Below, piece by piece: positions 1 to 8,432 of a DNA stretch of 64,000 nucleotides. Position numbers and translations under genes: made by a program. Source of the stretch: Streptomyces sp. NBC_00461 (GTDB lineage Bacteria > Actinomycetota > Actinomycetes > Streptomycetales > Streptomycetaceae); NCBI RefSeq assembly GCF_036013935.1, contig NZ_CP107902.1, positions 1,426,001 through 1,490,000 on the forward strand, in the 5' to 3' direction. How positions within the stretch are numbered: the first letter of the stretch is position 1; every line of letters starts with the position of its first letter. The notes beneath the pieces are model-generated. The model was not told where the DNA came from. It did no database searches and saw only the letters and a list, made by a program, of their open reading frames with translations.

Positions 1-380
1 GGGGAGGCGTTGAGGGCGAGCCAGGCGACGTAGGACGGGTAGGCCTGGCAGCCCGGCAGCGGCTCGTATGCGCGCGTCCGTGCCTCGTCGACGCCGCACG
101 CCGCCGCGAACGGTTCCAGCCGCTCCCCCGCCAGCGCCTCGCCCTCGGCGAGCATCTCGAAGAACGCGGCCGCCTCCGGCTCCCCGGTCGCGCGCTGCGC
201 CAGGTGCAGGAACGCGCGGCGGTCCGCCGGGATCACCCGGCGCTGTTCCAGAGCGAGCGTCGCGAGTGTGTCGCGGGAGGCCTCGCCGCGGGCGATCAGC
301 GGCACGAGTGCGTTGGCCTGCGGGTCCGGGGCGAGCAGCGCGGTGGTCGTCTCCAGCAGTTCCGTGGCCGTACGCGTCAT
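1..380 (-). CDS. TenA/PqqC-fold protein, N-terminal part (runs off left edge)
   Basis: Only the first 126 or so residues are inside the window; the gene continues past position 1. The helical, Ala/Leu/Glu-rich sequence (start MTRTATELLETTTALL) resembles the TenA/THI-4/PqqC group with a haem-oxygenase-like fold, members of which are often labelled transcriptional regulators in Streptomyces. No catalytic residue can be judged from this part. I chose ATG at 380 because GGAGGA lies 4-5 bases upstream; another in-frame ATG is at 392. It is divergent from the decayed rppA-CYP158 cassette. Family assignment is by general resemblance, so the function is open. Confidence 0.55.
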   Translation of the reverse strand, partial: MTRTATELLETTTALLAPDPQANALVPLIARGEASRDTLATLALEQRRVIPADRRAFLHLAQRATGEPEAAAFFEMLAEGEALAGERLEPFAAACGVDEARTRAYEPLPGCQAYPSYVAWLALNAS

Positions 381-566
381 CGCGTCCTCCATGGGTTCCG
401 ATGTGGGACTCCTGGCTTCGACCCTGGCACGGGTCACCGATTCGGAGCAGCCCGACGCGAGATCGTCGCCCGCTCGGGTGATCGTGGACGAACCACCCCG
501 CAGAGGTGAACCACTTTCCGACCTGGGAGCCGCAGGCCTTCCGGACGGCGAAAGCAGGCGCGGTTC

Positions 567-880
567 ATGGCGACTTTGTGCAGACCCGGTTCTGGGCGAA
601 GGCCCGGGTCCCGCCGTCGTCCAGCGGGCGCTCGACGACGCCGAGCTCCTCACCTCGCTGTGCCACCAGCCCACCGACCTGGGCGTCGGATCCCTGCTCT
701 CCAACGGCCTGTTCGGCGACGGGACCGCCTCCGACCTGGACTGCTGCATCATCCACGCCGGCGGCCCGCGCATTCTCGACGACCTCAGCAAGTTCCTGCG
801 GGTCGATCCGCACACCTTCCCGTTCAGCCGGGCCACGCTCACCGAGTACGGCAACATCGCCGGCGCCGCCCGGCTGAAGA
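567..880 (+). pseudogene. rppA: rppA remnant: type III polyketide synthase with several internal deletions
   Basis: Four separate pieces of a 1,3,6,8-tetrahydroxynaphthalene synthase stand in the correct order within about 310 bp, where an intact gene needs about 1.1 kb. They are the N-terminus MATLCRPG (567-590), a helix PAVVQRALDDAELL, the segment SLCHQPTDLGVGSLLSNGL, and the active-site region HAGGPRILDDL through LTEYGNIAGA. The first piece is in a different frame from the others; the rest share one frame, which stays open into the downstream P450. The catalytic-cysteine segment, which in full-length RppA lies between the second and third pieces, is gone, and so is the C-terminus. The His and Asn motifs remain. 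The product cannot be active. Comparison is with remembered RppA sequences. Confidence 0.85.
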
Positions 881-897
881 GACGGAGTGAGTACGGC

Positions 898-2112
898 ATG
901 ACCGAAGAAGCCCTCACCGAGACAGTCCCGCCGATCCGGGACTGGCCGGCCCTCGACCTGACGGGCGTCGACTTCGACCCGGTGCTCACCGAGCTGATGC
1001 GCGAGGGCCCCGTCACCCGTATCCGGCTGCCCGACGGCGAAGGCTGGGCCTGGCTGGTCACGCGCCACGACGACGTGCGCACGGTGACCGACGACCCGCG
1101 CTTCAGCCGCGAGGTGGTCATGGACCGGCCGGTCACCGCGCCCGCCCCGCACTTCATCCCGCAGCGCGGCGCCATCGGCTTCCTCGACCCGCCGGACCAC
1201 ACCCGGCTGCGCGGCTCGGTGGCCGCGGCCTTCACGGCCAAGGGCGTGGAGCGGGTCCGCGAGCGATCACGGCGCATGCTGGACGAACTGGTCGAGGAGC
1301 TCCTCCAGGACGGCCCGCCCGCCGACCTCACCGCGGCGGTCCTCAGCCCCTTCCCCATCGCGGTGGTCTGCGAGCTGATGGGTGTCCCGGCGGCCGACCG
1401 GCACGCCATGCACACCTGGACCCAGCTGATCCTGTCCTCCTCGCACGGCGCGAAGGTCAGCGAGAAGGCCCAGCACGACATGGGCGCGTACTTCGCGGAT
1501 CTCATCGGACACCGGGAGGGCAGCTCGGGCGAGGACGTGACGTCGCTGCTCGGGGCCGCCGTCGGCCGCGCCGAGATCACCCTGGAGGAGGCCGTCGGCC
1601 TCGCCACGCTCGTCCAGATCGGTGGCGAGGCGGTCACCAGCAACAGCGCCCAGATGTTCCACCTCTTGCTGACCCGCCCGGAGCTGGCCGAACGGCTATG
1701 CGACGAGCCGGAGATCCGTCCCAGGGCCATCGACGAACTCCTGCGCTACATCCCGCACCGCGCGGCCGGTCCGCCGCGCATCGCGAGGGAGGACGTGGAG
1801 ATCAGTGGCGTACGGATCCGCGCGGGCGACCCGGTCCACGTGTCGTACCTGGCCGCGAACCGCGACCCGGAGGTCTTCCCCGACCCGGAGACGATCGACT
1901 TCCTGCGCGCCCCGAACCCCCATGTGTCGTTCGGCTTCGGCCCCCACTACTGCCCGGGCGGCATGCTGGCCCGGCTGGAGTCCGAGCTGCTCGTCGACGC
2001 GCTGCTGGACGGGGTGCCGGGCCTGAAGCTGGCCGTACCGCCGGACCGGGTGCCGCCCTTCAAGAAGGGGGCGTTGATCCGCGGTCCCGAAGCCCTGCCG
2101 GTCACGTGGTGA
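898..2112 (+). CDS. Cytochrome P450, CYP158 family (flaviolin-coupling type)
   Basis: A full-length 404-residue soluble P450. The haem loop FGFGPHYCPGG carries the ligand Cys352, and the ExxR motif is E280-L-L-R283. The I-helix reads GGEAVTSN, with Ala245 and Val246 where most P450s have an acid/threonine pair; this is a known feature of CYP158A2, which couples flaviolin to biflaviolin and triflaviolin. The overall sequence closely resembles S. coelicolor CYP158A2 as I remember it. The ATG at 898 has GGAG 10 bases upstream. It sits between two wrecked pathway genes (rppA remnant before, cupin remnant after), yet no frameshift or stop is visible in it. It therefore either uses a substrate from elsewhere or is newly orphaned. 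Confidence 0.93.
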   Translation: MTEEALTETVPPIRDWPALDLTGVDFDPVLTELMREGPVTRIRLPDGEGWAWLVTRHDDVRTVTDDPRFSREVVMDRPVTAPAPHFIPQRGAIGFLDPPDHTRLRGSVAAAFTAKGVERVRERSRRMLDELVEELLQDGPPADLTAAVLSPFPIAVVCELMGVPAADRHAMHTWTQLILSSSHGAKVSEKAQHDMGAYFADLIGHREGSSGEDVTSLLGAAVGRAEITLEEAVGLATLVQIGGEAVTSNSAQMFHLLLTRPELAERLCDEPEIRPRAIDELLRYIPHRAAGPPRIAREDVEISGVRIRAGDPVHVSYLAANRDPEVFPDPETIDFLRAPNPHVSFGFGPHYCPGGMLARLESELLVDALLDGVPGLKLAVPPDRVPPFKKGALIRGPEALPVTW

Positions 2113-2119
2113 GCGGCCG

Positions 2120-2330
2120 GTGACCGCGACGGAGGGCCTGCTGGTCCCGCAGGGCCACGGCAGGGTCGTCCGGACCCCGGCCCAGCGCGTGACCTTCAAG
2201 GCCACCGGCACCCACTTGCGCACCGCCTCGCCTTCGAGCCGCGGGTGCGCACCTCCGACAACTGGCAGCGCCGGCGGTCGAGTTCGGGCAGCCGGGTGGT
2301 CCGTGCGACACCGGGCACGGTCCCTGTCGG
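2120..2330 (+). pseudogene. Cupin oxygenase (mom-type) remnant
   Basis: The first 34 residues (GTG start at 2120, then TATEGLLVPQGHGRVVRT) match the small cupin protein that normally follows rppA and CYP158 and helps form flaviolin from tetrahydroxynaphthalene. After THLR the frame is lost. A later piece in another frame, AFEPRVRTSDNWQ followed by GSRVVRATPGTV, continues the same protein. The stretch between them, which should hold the cupin metal ligands, is missing, and so is the 3' end. The remnant stops against the convergent acyl-CoA dehydrogenase gene. This is the second deletion-damaged gene of the cassette. Assignment rests on remembered homologues. Confidence 0.75.
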
Positions 2331-2333
2331 GCG

Positions 2334-3560
2334 CTACCGGATCGGCATCCCCGACAACGTGCGCGCGATCACCAGCCGCTGGATCTCACTCGTACCCTCG
2401 AAGATCGTGTAGATCGCGGCGTCACGGTGCATCCGCTCCACCGGGTACTCCCGGGTGTAGCCGTTGCCGCCGAGGATCTGGACGGCCTGGGCCGTGACCT
2501 TCTTCGCGGTCTCGCTGGCGAACAGCTTCGACATGGAGCCTTCGGCGGCCGTGAACTGCTTGCCGTTGACCGCCATCCAGGACGCCCGCCAGACCAGCAG
2601 ACGAGCGGCGTCGATGGACGTCCGCATGTCCGCGAGCTGGAAGGCGACGCCCTGGTTGTCGATGATCGGGCGTCCGAACTGCTCACGGGTCGTGGCGTAG
2701 TCGAGGGCGACCTCGTACGCGGCCCGAGCGGTGCCGACCGCCATGGCGCCCACCGCGGGGCGGCTCGCCTCGAACGTCGCCATGGCAGCGTTCTTCACGC
2801 GCTCACCGCCCGCCTTGGCCCGCTCGCGGGCTCGCGCCAGACGCTCGTCCAGCTTCTCCTTGCCGCCGAGGAGGCAGGAGCCGGGGACGCGCGCGTCCTC
2901 CAGGACGACCTCGGCGGTGTGCGAGGCGCGGATGCCGTGCTTCTTGAACTTCTGGCCCTGGGACAGGCCCGGCGTGTTCGGCGGGACGATGAAGGACGCG
3001 TGGCCCTTGGAGCCGAGCTCCGGGTCGACGACCGCGACGACGACGTGGACGTTGGCGATGCCGCCGTTGGTCGCCCAGGTCTTCGTGCCGTTGAGCACCC
3101 ACTCGTCCTTGGCCTCGTCGTACACGGCGCGCGTGCGCATGGAGGCCACGTCGGAGCCGGCGTCGGGCTCGGAGGAGCAGAAGGCCGCGACCTTGACATC
3201 GTTGGCGTCGCCGTACATCTGCGGGATCCAGGTGCCGATCTGTTCCTCGGTTCCGTTGGCGAGAACGCCCACGGCGGCGAGGCCGGTGCCTACGATCGAC
3301 AGGGCGATGCCCGCGTCGCCCCAGAACAGTTCTTCCATCGCCGTCGGGATGCCCAGACCGGTGGGGTCGAAGTACTGCTGGGCGTAGAAGTCGAGGGAGT
3401 AGATGCCTACCTTCGCGGCCTCCTGGATGACCGGCCAGGGAGTCTCCTCACGCTCGTCCCATTCGGCGGCCGCGGGGCGGATGACGTCGGCGGCGAAGCC
3501 GTGCAGCCAGTCCCGGACCTCCCTCTGTTCGTCGTTGAGCTCCATGGTGAACTCGGCCAT
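2334..3560 (-). CDS. Acyl-CoA dehydrogenase
   Basis: A 408-residue FAD-dependent acyl-CoA dehydrogenase that would introduce the alpha,beta double bond in acyl-CoA, in fatty or branched-chain acid breakdown. The C-terminal signature [11 protein letters not shown] contains the glutamate expected as catalytic base, and [11 protein letters not shown] and [10 protein letters not shown] are family blocks. Between the beta and C-terminal helical domains is a charged stretch rich in Arg, Lys and Glu (around residues 220-240) that is longer than in many relatives. Start ATG at 3560 follows GGAGGGG; a longer frame upstream lacks such a site. It is divergent from a TetR gene, and inverted repeats in the gap suggest that regulator controls it. 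Substrate range is not readable. Confidence 0.93.
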   Translation of the reverse strand: MAEFTMELNDEQREVRDWLHGFAADVIRPAAAEWDEREETPWPVIQEAAKVGIYSLDFYAQQYFDPTGLGIPTAMEELFWGDAGIALSIVGTGLAAVGVLANGTEEQIGTWIPQMYGDANDVKVAAFCSSEPDAGSDVASMRTRAVYDEAKDEWVLNGTKTWATNGGIANVHVVVAVVDPELGSKGHASFIVPPNTPGLSQGQKFKKHGIRASHTAEVVLEDARVPGSCLLGGKEKLDERLARARERAKAGGERVKNAAMATFEASRPAVGAMAVGTARAAYEVALDYATTREQFGRPIIDNQGVAFQLADMRTSIDAARLLVWRASWMAVNGKQFTAAEGSMSKLFASETAKKVTAQAVQILGGNGYTREYPVERMHRDAAIYTIFEGTSEIQRLVIARTLSGMPIR

Positions 3561-3588
3561 GTCCCCTCCAGCGGCGGTGCCCTCTATT

Positions 3589-3625
3589 GTTACTAGCGGT
3601 AACCCGAGTCTGTTACCCACGGGTA
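3589..3625. promoter_or_regulatory. Candidate TetR operators between acyl-CoA dehydrogenase and its regulator
   Basis: GTTAC-N5-GTAAC (3589-3603) is a perfect inverted repeat. A second one, TACCC-AC-GGGTA (3614-3625), follows 10 bases later and shares the GTTACC start. Both lie in the 172-bp divergent gap. Their symmetry and place fit operators for the TetR protein encoded at 3733, but binding is inferred. Confidence 0.5.
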
Positions 3626-3732
3626 GGAAAAGTCAACTCCCGATGCCGGGTCGGCAGCCCGTTCGATGCAGAGGGCATGTTCAGTGTTATTTTGCGCAGG
3701 CATCACCGAATTGGCACGGGCGGGGAGAGCTC

Positions 3733-4377
3733 ATGGACACCACACAGCGGACCGAGCAGCAACGGTCCGCCGACCGACGTCGGCGCGAACTGCTGGAGGC
3801 AGCCGACAGGGTGGTGCTGCGCGACGGCCCTCAGGCCTCGATGAACGCCATCGCGGCTGAGGCAGGGATCACAAAGCCGATCCTGTACCGCCACTTCGGC
3901 GACAAGAGCGGACTCTACGCCGCGTTGGCCAAGCGGCACACCGACGCCCTGCTGAACTCCCTCCGGGCGGCCCTCGACGCCCCCGCGGACCGGCGGGAAC
4001 GGGTCGAGGCCACACTCGACACCTACCTCGCGGCGATCGAGACCCGTCCGCAGGTGTACCGCTTCCTGATGCATCCCGCGGAGGGCAGCCCGACCGGCGA
4101 CCAGGGCTTCGACGTCGGCAAGCACGCGATTCCGCTGCTGAGGCGCATGGGCGAGGAGTTGGCGCAGGTCATCGAGGACCGGCTGGATCTGGGGCCGGAG
4201 GGTCAGCGGCTGGCCCGGGTGTGGGGACACGGGATAGTCGGCATGATGCACGCGGCGGGCGACTGGTGGCTGGGGGAACGTCCGTGCTCCCGGGCCGAGT
4301 TGGTGCGGAGCCTGGCCGATCTCCTGTGGGGACGGCTGGCCGCTGCGGGGGACAAGGTCGGCGGCCCGGGGTTCTGA
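3733..4377 (+). CDS. TetR-family regulator
   Basis: A 214-residue repressor-type protein. The N-terminal helix-turn-helix (about residues 18-65) contains SMNAIAAEAGITKPILYRHFGDKSGLYAAL, close to the TetR consensus; the C-terminal two thirds should bind the ligand, possibly an acyl-CoA given the neighbour. Start ATG at 3733 follows GGGGAGAG. It is divergent from the acyl-CoA dehydrogenase gene, so the simplest model is repression of both through the repeats at 3589-3625. The ligand is unknown. Confidence 0.88.
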   Translation: MDTTQRTEQQRSADRRRRELLEAADRVVLRDGPQASMNAIAAEAGITKPILYRHFGDKSGLYAALAKRHTDALLNSLRAALDAPADRRERVEATLDTYLAAIETRPQVYRFLMHPAEGSPTGDQGFDVGKHAIPLLRRMGEELAQVIEDRLDLGPEGQRLARVWGHGIVGMMHAAGDWWLGERPCSRAELVRSLADLLWGRLAAAGDKVGGPGF

Positions 4378-4423
4378 CGGCTGCGTTTGCGGCTGAGGGC
4401 CGGTGGGGTCGACGTCGTCCACT

Positions 4424-4963
4424 TCACCGGCGCCAGGAGGCTCGCCTCACCTGTCGCATCAGGCGGCTGTGGCGCCGACCCGTCAGGCGGTCGGCGTAGA
4501 CCTTGCCCTCCACGTGATCGCACTCGTGCTGCAAGCATCTGGCAAAGAATCCCGTGCCGTGGACCGTCACCGGCTCCCCGGTGACGGTGAAGCCCTCCAC
4601 CACCGCGTGGTCGTGGCGCTCCGTCCCCGCCTCCAGGCCCGGCAGGGACAGACAGCCCTCCGGGCCCCGGATCACCACTCCGTCGGCCTCCACCAGCCTC
4701 GGATTCACCACATGTCCCAGGTGGCGGACCTCGTCGTCGTCCGGGCAGTCGTAGACGAACACCCGCAAGGATTCACCGACCTGGTTGGCCGCCAGACCGA
4801 CGCCCTGCGCCGCGTACATCGTGGCGAACAAGTCCTCCACCAGGGCGGCCAGTTCGGGACCGAAGTCGGTGACCTCCTCGCACGGGGCGTGCAGGAGCGG
4901 GTCCCCGAGCAGGGTGAGGGGCCGGACACGCCCGCGGGTGCCCGGAATGGAGCCGTTTCGCAT
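4424..4963 (-). CDS. def: Peptide deformylase
   Basis: Removes the N-formyl group from nascent proteins. All three family motifs are present in the 179-residue protein: GVGLAANQ (motif 1), EGCLSLPG (motif 2, metal Cys) and QHECDHVEG (motif 3, HExxH with two metal His). The C-terminal end (GRRHSRLMRQVRRASWRR) is strongly basic. ATG at 4963 has only a weak ribosome site; the reading frame extends further upstream to 5026, so the start is less sure than the function. Streptomyces carry several deformylase genes, so this is probably one of a set. It is convergent with the tetR gene and divergent from murT. Confidence 0.93.
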   Translation of the reverse strand: MRNGSIPGTRGRVRPLTLLGDPLLHAPCEEVTDFGPELAALVEDLFATMYAAQGVGLAANQVGESLRVFVYDCPDDDEVRHLGHVVNPRLVEADGVVIRGPEGCLSLPGLEAGTERHDHAVVEGFTVTGEPVTVHGTGFFARCLQHECDHVEGKVYADRLTGRRHSRLMRQVRRASWRR

Positions 4964-5077
4964 GGCCGCAAGGGTACGGCGGTTCGGGACGGTGAATGGA
5001 TCTCGATAGGCTGAGGTCCACACCACGTTGCCGTAAGGCTCCAGGCGCGGCGCGTACGCAAGGAGGATCGAGAACTG

Positions 5078-6316
5078 ATGGCAGGCAACTCGGACCCGCT
5101 CACGCCGCGGGCCAAGCTGGCCGTGACCGCGGGCAAGGCGGTCGCGGCGGCATCACGCGCCGCCGGGCGCGGCAGCGGTTCGGTGATCGGCGGCCGGGTG
5201 GCGCTCAAGCTCGACCCCGACCTTCTCGCGCGGCTCGCCCAGAACCTGGACGTCACGCTGGTCTCGGCGACCAACGGCAAGACCACGACGACCCGGCTGA
5301 TCGCCGAGGCGCTGCGCGCCGCGGGCCCGGTCGTGTCCAACGCGCTCGGCGCCAACATGCCCGCGGGCATCACCTCGGCGCTCGCCGGCAGCTCGGACGC
5401 CCGGTTCGGTGTGATCGAGGTCGACGAGAAGTACCTCGCCGGCGTCGCCCGGGACACCGACCCGAAGTGCATCGCGCTGCTGAACCTCTCGCGCGACCAG
5501 CTCGACCGCGCCGCCGAGACCCGCATGCTCGCGGAAGCCTGGCGCGAGGGGCTCGCGGGATCGAAGGCCGTCATCGTCGCCAACGCCGACGACCCGCTGG
5601 TGGTGTGGGCCGCGTCCTCCTCCCCCAATGTGATCTGGGTCGCCGCCGGGCAGATGTGGAAGGACGACGCCTGGTCCTGCCCGTCCTGCGGCGGCGTGAT
5701 GCAGCGGCCCGGCGACGACTGGTTCTGCGGTGAGTGCGGCTTCCGGCGGCCCACGCCGAGCTGGGCGCTGCGCGGCGACCACGTCCTCGACCCCCACGGG
5801 TCCGCCTGGCCCATTCATCTCCAGCTGCCCGGCCGCGCCAACAAGGCGAACGCCGCCAGCTCGGCCGCCGTCGCCGCCGTCTTCGGCGTACCGCCGCAGG
5901 TCGCCCTGGAACGCATGTACCAGGTGCAGGCCGTCGCCGGACGCTACGACGTGGTGCAGTTCCAGCAGCGCGACCTCCGGCTCCTGCTCGCCAAGAACCC
6001 GGCGGGCTGGCTCGAAACGTTCAGCCTGATCGATCCTCCGCCCACCCCGGTGATCCTTTCCGTGAACGCGCGCGGCGCGGACGGCACCGACACCTCCTGG
6101 CTGTGGGACGTCGACTACACGCGCCTGGCCGGCCACCCGATCTGTGTGATCGGCGACCGGAAGCTGGACCTCGCGGTGCGTCTGGAGGTCGCGAACCAGC
6201 ACTTCCAGGTCTGCGACGACCTGGACCAGGCGGTGCAGATGTGCCCGCCGGGCCGGATCGAGGTCATCGCCAACTACACCGCGTTCCAGGACCTGCGCCG
6301 CCGCGTCGGCAACTGA
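5078..6316 (+). CDS. murT: Lipid II isoglutaminyl synthase, MurT subunit
   Basis: MurT with GatD amidates the D-glutamate of lipid II, a step needed for normal peptidoglycan cross-linking. The 412-residue protein has the Mur ligase ATP-binding loop SATNGKTTTTRL (about residue 63), a Mur-ligase central domain, and a four-cysteine zinc ribbon SCPSCGG...WFCGECGF (about residues 206-226) typical of MurT. The C-terminal DUF1727 domain runs to the end. Start ATG at 5078 lies 11 bases after AAGGAGG. gatD follows after 17 bases, in the usual operon order. No odd feature was seen. Confidence 0.95.
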   Translation: MAGNSDPLTPRAKLAVTAGKAVAAASRAAGRGSGSVIGGRVALKLDPDLLARLAQNLDVTLVSATNGKTTTTRLIAEALRAAGPVVSNALGANMPAGITSALAGSSDARFGVIEVDEKYLAGVARDTDPKCIALLNLSRDQLDRAAETRMLAEAWREGLAGSKAVIVANADDPLVVWAASSSPNVIWVAAGQMWKDDAWSCPSCGGVMQRPGDDWFCGECGFRRPTPSWALRGDHVLDPHGSAWPIHLQLPGRANKANAASSAAVAAVFGVPPQVALERMYQVQAVAGRYDVVQFQQRDLRLLLAKNPAGWLETFSLIDPPPTPVILSVNARGADGTDTSWLWDVDYTRLAGHPICVIGDRKLDLAVRLEVANQHFQVCDDLDQAVQMCPPGRIEVIANYTAFQDLRRRVGN

Positions 6317-6333
6317 CCACTCGGAGGACACAA

Positions 6334-7062
6334 GTGAGCGACAACAGCCTGCGGGTCGTCTGGATCTACCCCGACCTGCTCAGCACGTACGGCGACCAGG
6401 GCAACGTCCTGGTCGTGGAGCGCCGGGCCCGGCAGCGCGGCCTGGACGTGGCCCGCCTGGACGTGCGCAGCGACCAGCCGATCCCGACCTCCGGTGACAT
6501 CTACCTCATCGGTGGCGGCGAGGACCGTCCGCAGCGGCTCGCGGCCGAGCGGCTGCGCCGGGACGGCGGTCTGCACCGGGCCGCCGAGAACGGCGCGATC
6601 CTCTTCTCGGTGTGCGCCGGCTACCAGATCCTCGGCCACGAGTTCATCAACGACCTCGGCCAGCGCGAGCCCGGCCTCGGTCTGCTGGACGTGGTCTCGG
6701 TGCGCGGCGAGGGCGAGCGGTGCGTCGGTGACGTGCTCGCCGACATCAACCCGCACCTCGGCCTGCCCCCGCTGACCGGCTTCGAGAACCACCAGGGCGT
6801 CACCCACCTCGGTCCGACGGCCCGCCCCTTCGCCAATGTCCGCCTCGGCAACGGCAACGGCACGGGCGACGGCACGGAGGGCGCGTACAACGACACGGTC
6901 TTCGGTACGTACATGCACGGCCCGGTGCTGGCCCGCAACCCGCTGATCGCGGACCTGCTGCTGAAGCTGGCACTCGATGTGAACGCACTGCCTCCGACCG
7001 ACGACCGCTGGTACGAGGCGCTGCGCAACGAGCGCATCTCGGCTGCTCAGCAGCCTGCCTGA
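6334..7062 (+). CDS. gatD: Lipid II isoglutaminyl synthase, glutaminase subunit GatD
   Basis: A class I glutamine amidotransferase (242 residues) that supplies ammonia to MurT. The nucleophile cysteine is in FSVCAGYQILG, and the expected histidine is in GTYMHGPVLARNP. GTG at 6334 is the start, with CGGAGG 9 bases before it. The gene follows murT closely and is almost certainly co-transcribed. A short Gly/Asn/Thr stretch (about residues 170-185) precedes the histidine block and varies between species. Confidence 0.95.
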   Translation: MSDNSLRVVWIYPDLLSTYGDQGNVLVVERRARQRGLDVARLDVRSDQPIPTSGDIYLIGGGEDRPQRLAAERLRRDGGLHRAAENGAILFSVCAGYQILGHEFINDLGQREPGLGLLDVVSVRGEGERCVGDVLADINPHLGLPPLTGFENHQGVTHLGPTARPFANVRLGNGNGTGDGTEGAYNDTVFGTYMHGPVLARNPLIADLLLKLALDVNALPPTDDRWYEALRNERISAAQQPA

Positions 7063-7250
7063 GGCCGGGCACGCGGTGTGCGGGAACCAGCCCGTCTGAC
7101 GGCGCGTCCGCACAGCTGAGCGGGGTCGTCCAGCAGGCGGACGCACGGTACGGCCCCGCCCCCTCCTGCCGTTATGGTGGCGGGGTTCGAGCCGGACAGC
7201 GCGGTCCGGTCCCGTGCCACGTTCAATAGCTGAGAAGGTTTTTTCGGGCT

Positions 7251-8276
7251 ATGCGCATTGGTGTCCTCACGTCCGGCGGCGACTGTCCCGGCCTGAACGC
7301 CGTCATCCGGTCCGTCGTGCACCGTGCCGTGGCCGACCACGGTGACGAGGTCATCGGCTTCCGGGACGGCTGGAAGGGCCTCCTGGAGTGCGACTACCTC
7401 AAGCTCGACCTCGACGCGGTGGGCGGCATCCTGGCCCGCGGCGGCACCATCCTCGGCTCCTCCCGGGTCCAGCCCTCCCATCTCCGGGACGGCGTGGAGC
7501 GGGCCAGGGGACATGTCGAGGAGCTCGGTCTCGACGCGATCATCCCCATCGGTGGTGAGGGCACGCTGAAGGCCGCCCGGCTGATGTACGACGCCGGCCT
7601 GCCGATCGTCGGTGTCCCGAAGACCATCGACAACGACATCGCCGTCACCGACGTCACGTTCGGCTTCGACACGGCCGTCGGCGTCGCGACCGAGGCCCTG
7701 GACCGGCTGAAGACCACCGCCGAGTCCCACCAGCGCGTCATGGTCGTGGAGGTCATGGGCCGCCACACCGGCTGGATCGCCCTGCACTCCGGCATGGCGG
7801 CCGGCGCCCACGCCATCGTCGTACCGGAACGGCCCTTCGACATCGAGGAGTTGGCCCGGAAGGTCGGCGAGCGGTTCGAGGCGGGCAAGCGGTTCGCCAT
7901 CGTCGTCGCGGCCGAAGGGGCCAAGCCGAAGGCCGGGTCCATGTCGTTCGACGAGGGCGGCAAGGACATCTACGGTCACGAGCGCTTCGCCGGGATCGCC
8001 AACCAGCTCTCCATCGAGCTGGAGGAGCGGCTGGGGAAGGAAGCGCGGCCGGTCATCCTGGGGCATGTGCAGCGGGGCGGCACGCCGACCGCGTACGACC
8101 GGGTGCTCGCCACCCGTTTCGGCTGGCACGCCGTGGAGGCCGTGCACCGGGGCGAGTTCGGCAAGATGACCGCACTGCGCGGCACGGACATCGAGATGGT
8201 GTCCCTGGCGGAGGCGGTCGAGACGCTGAAGACGGTGCCGGTGGAGCGGTACGACGAGGCGGAATGCGTCCTCTAG
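7251..8276 (+). CDS. pfkA: 6-phosphofructokinase
   Basis: Phosphorylates fructose 6-phosphate in glycolysis. The 341-residue protein has the nucleotide-binding start LTSGGDCPGLNA, the GGEGT loop, the catalytic PKTIDNDI and the substrate block MGRHTGW. The glycine in GGEGT is the residue expected in ATP-users; PPi-dependent enzymes carry aspartate there, so ATP is the likely donor. Streptomyces has several copies, and this position next to murT-gatD matches what I recall as pfkA3. The ribosome site (GAAGG) lies rather far from the ATG. Confidence 0.95.
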   Translation: MRIGVLTSGGDCPGLNAVIRSVVHRAVADHGDEVIGFRDGWKGLLECDYLKLDLDAVGGILARGGTILGSSRVQPSHLRDGVERARGHVEELGLDAIIPIGGEGTLKAARLMYDAGLPIVGVPKTIDNDIAVTDVTFGFDTAVGVATEALDRLKTTAESHQRVMVVEVMGRHTGWIALHSGMAAGAHAIVVPERPFDIEELARKVGERFEAGKRFAIVVAAEGAKPKAGSMSFDEGGKDIYGHERFAGIANQLSIELEERLGKEARPVILGHVQRGGTPTAYDRVLATRFGWHAVEAVHRGEFGKMTALRGTDIEMVSLAEAVETLKTVPVERYDEAECVL

Positions 8277-8432
8277 CACGTCGCTCGGCGCGTCACCTCG
8301 TGCGCCGCTTCGTACGCCACTGATCTTGTACGGAATTGAAGAGTCCGCCCCCGGTCGCAGCAGCGGCCGGGAGCGGTTCTAGTCTGGGTCCGGACAGACA
8401 GCGCACAACCCCCACGAATCAGGAGCCGTTGG

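Noticed and set aside
268..2112. A 614-residue open frame joining the region before rppA, the rppA remnant and the P450
   Set aside because: The P450 has its own start and ribosome site at 898; the upstream part is non-coding DNA and polyketide synthase debris, not a fusion enzyme.
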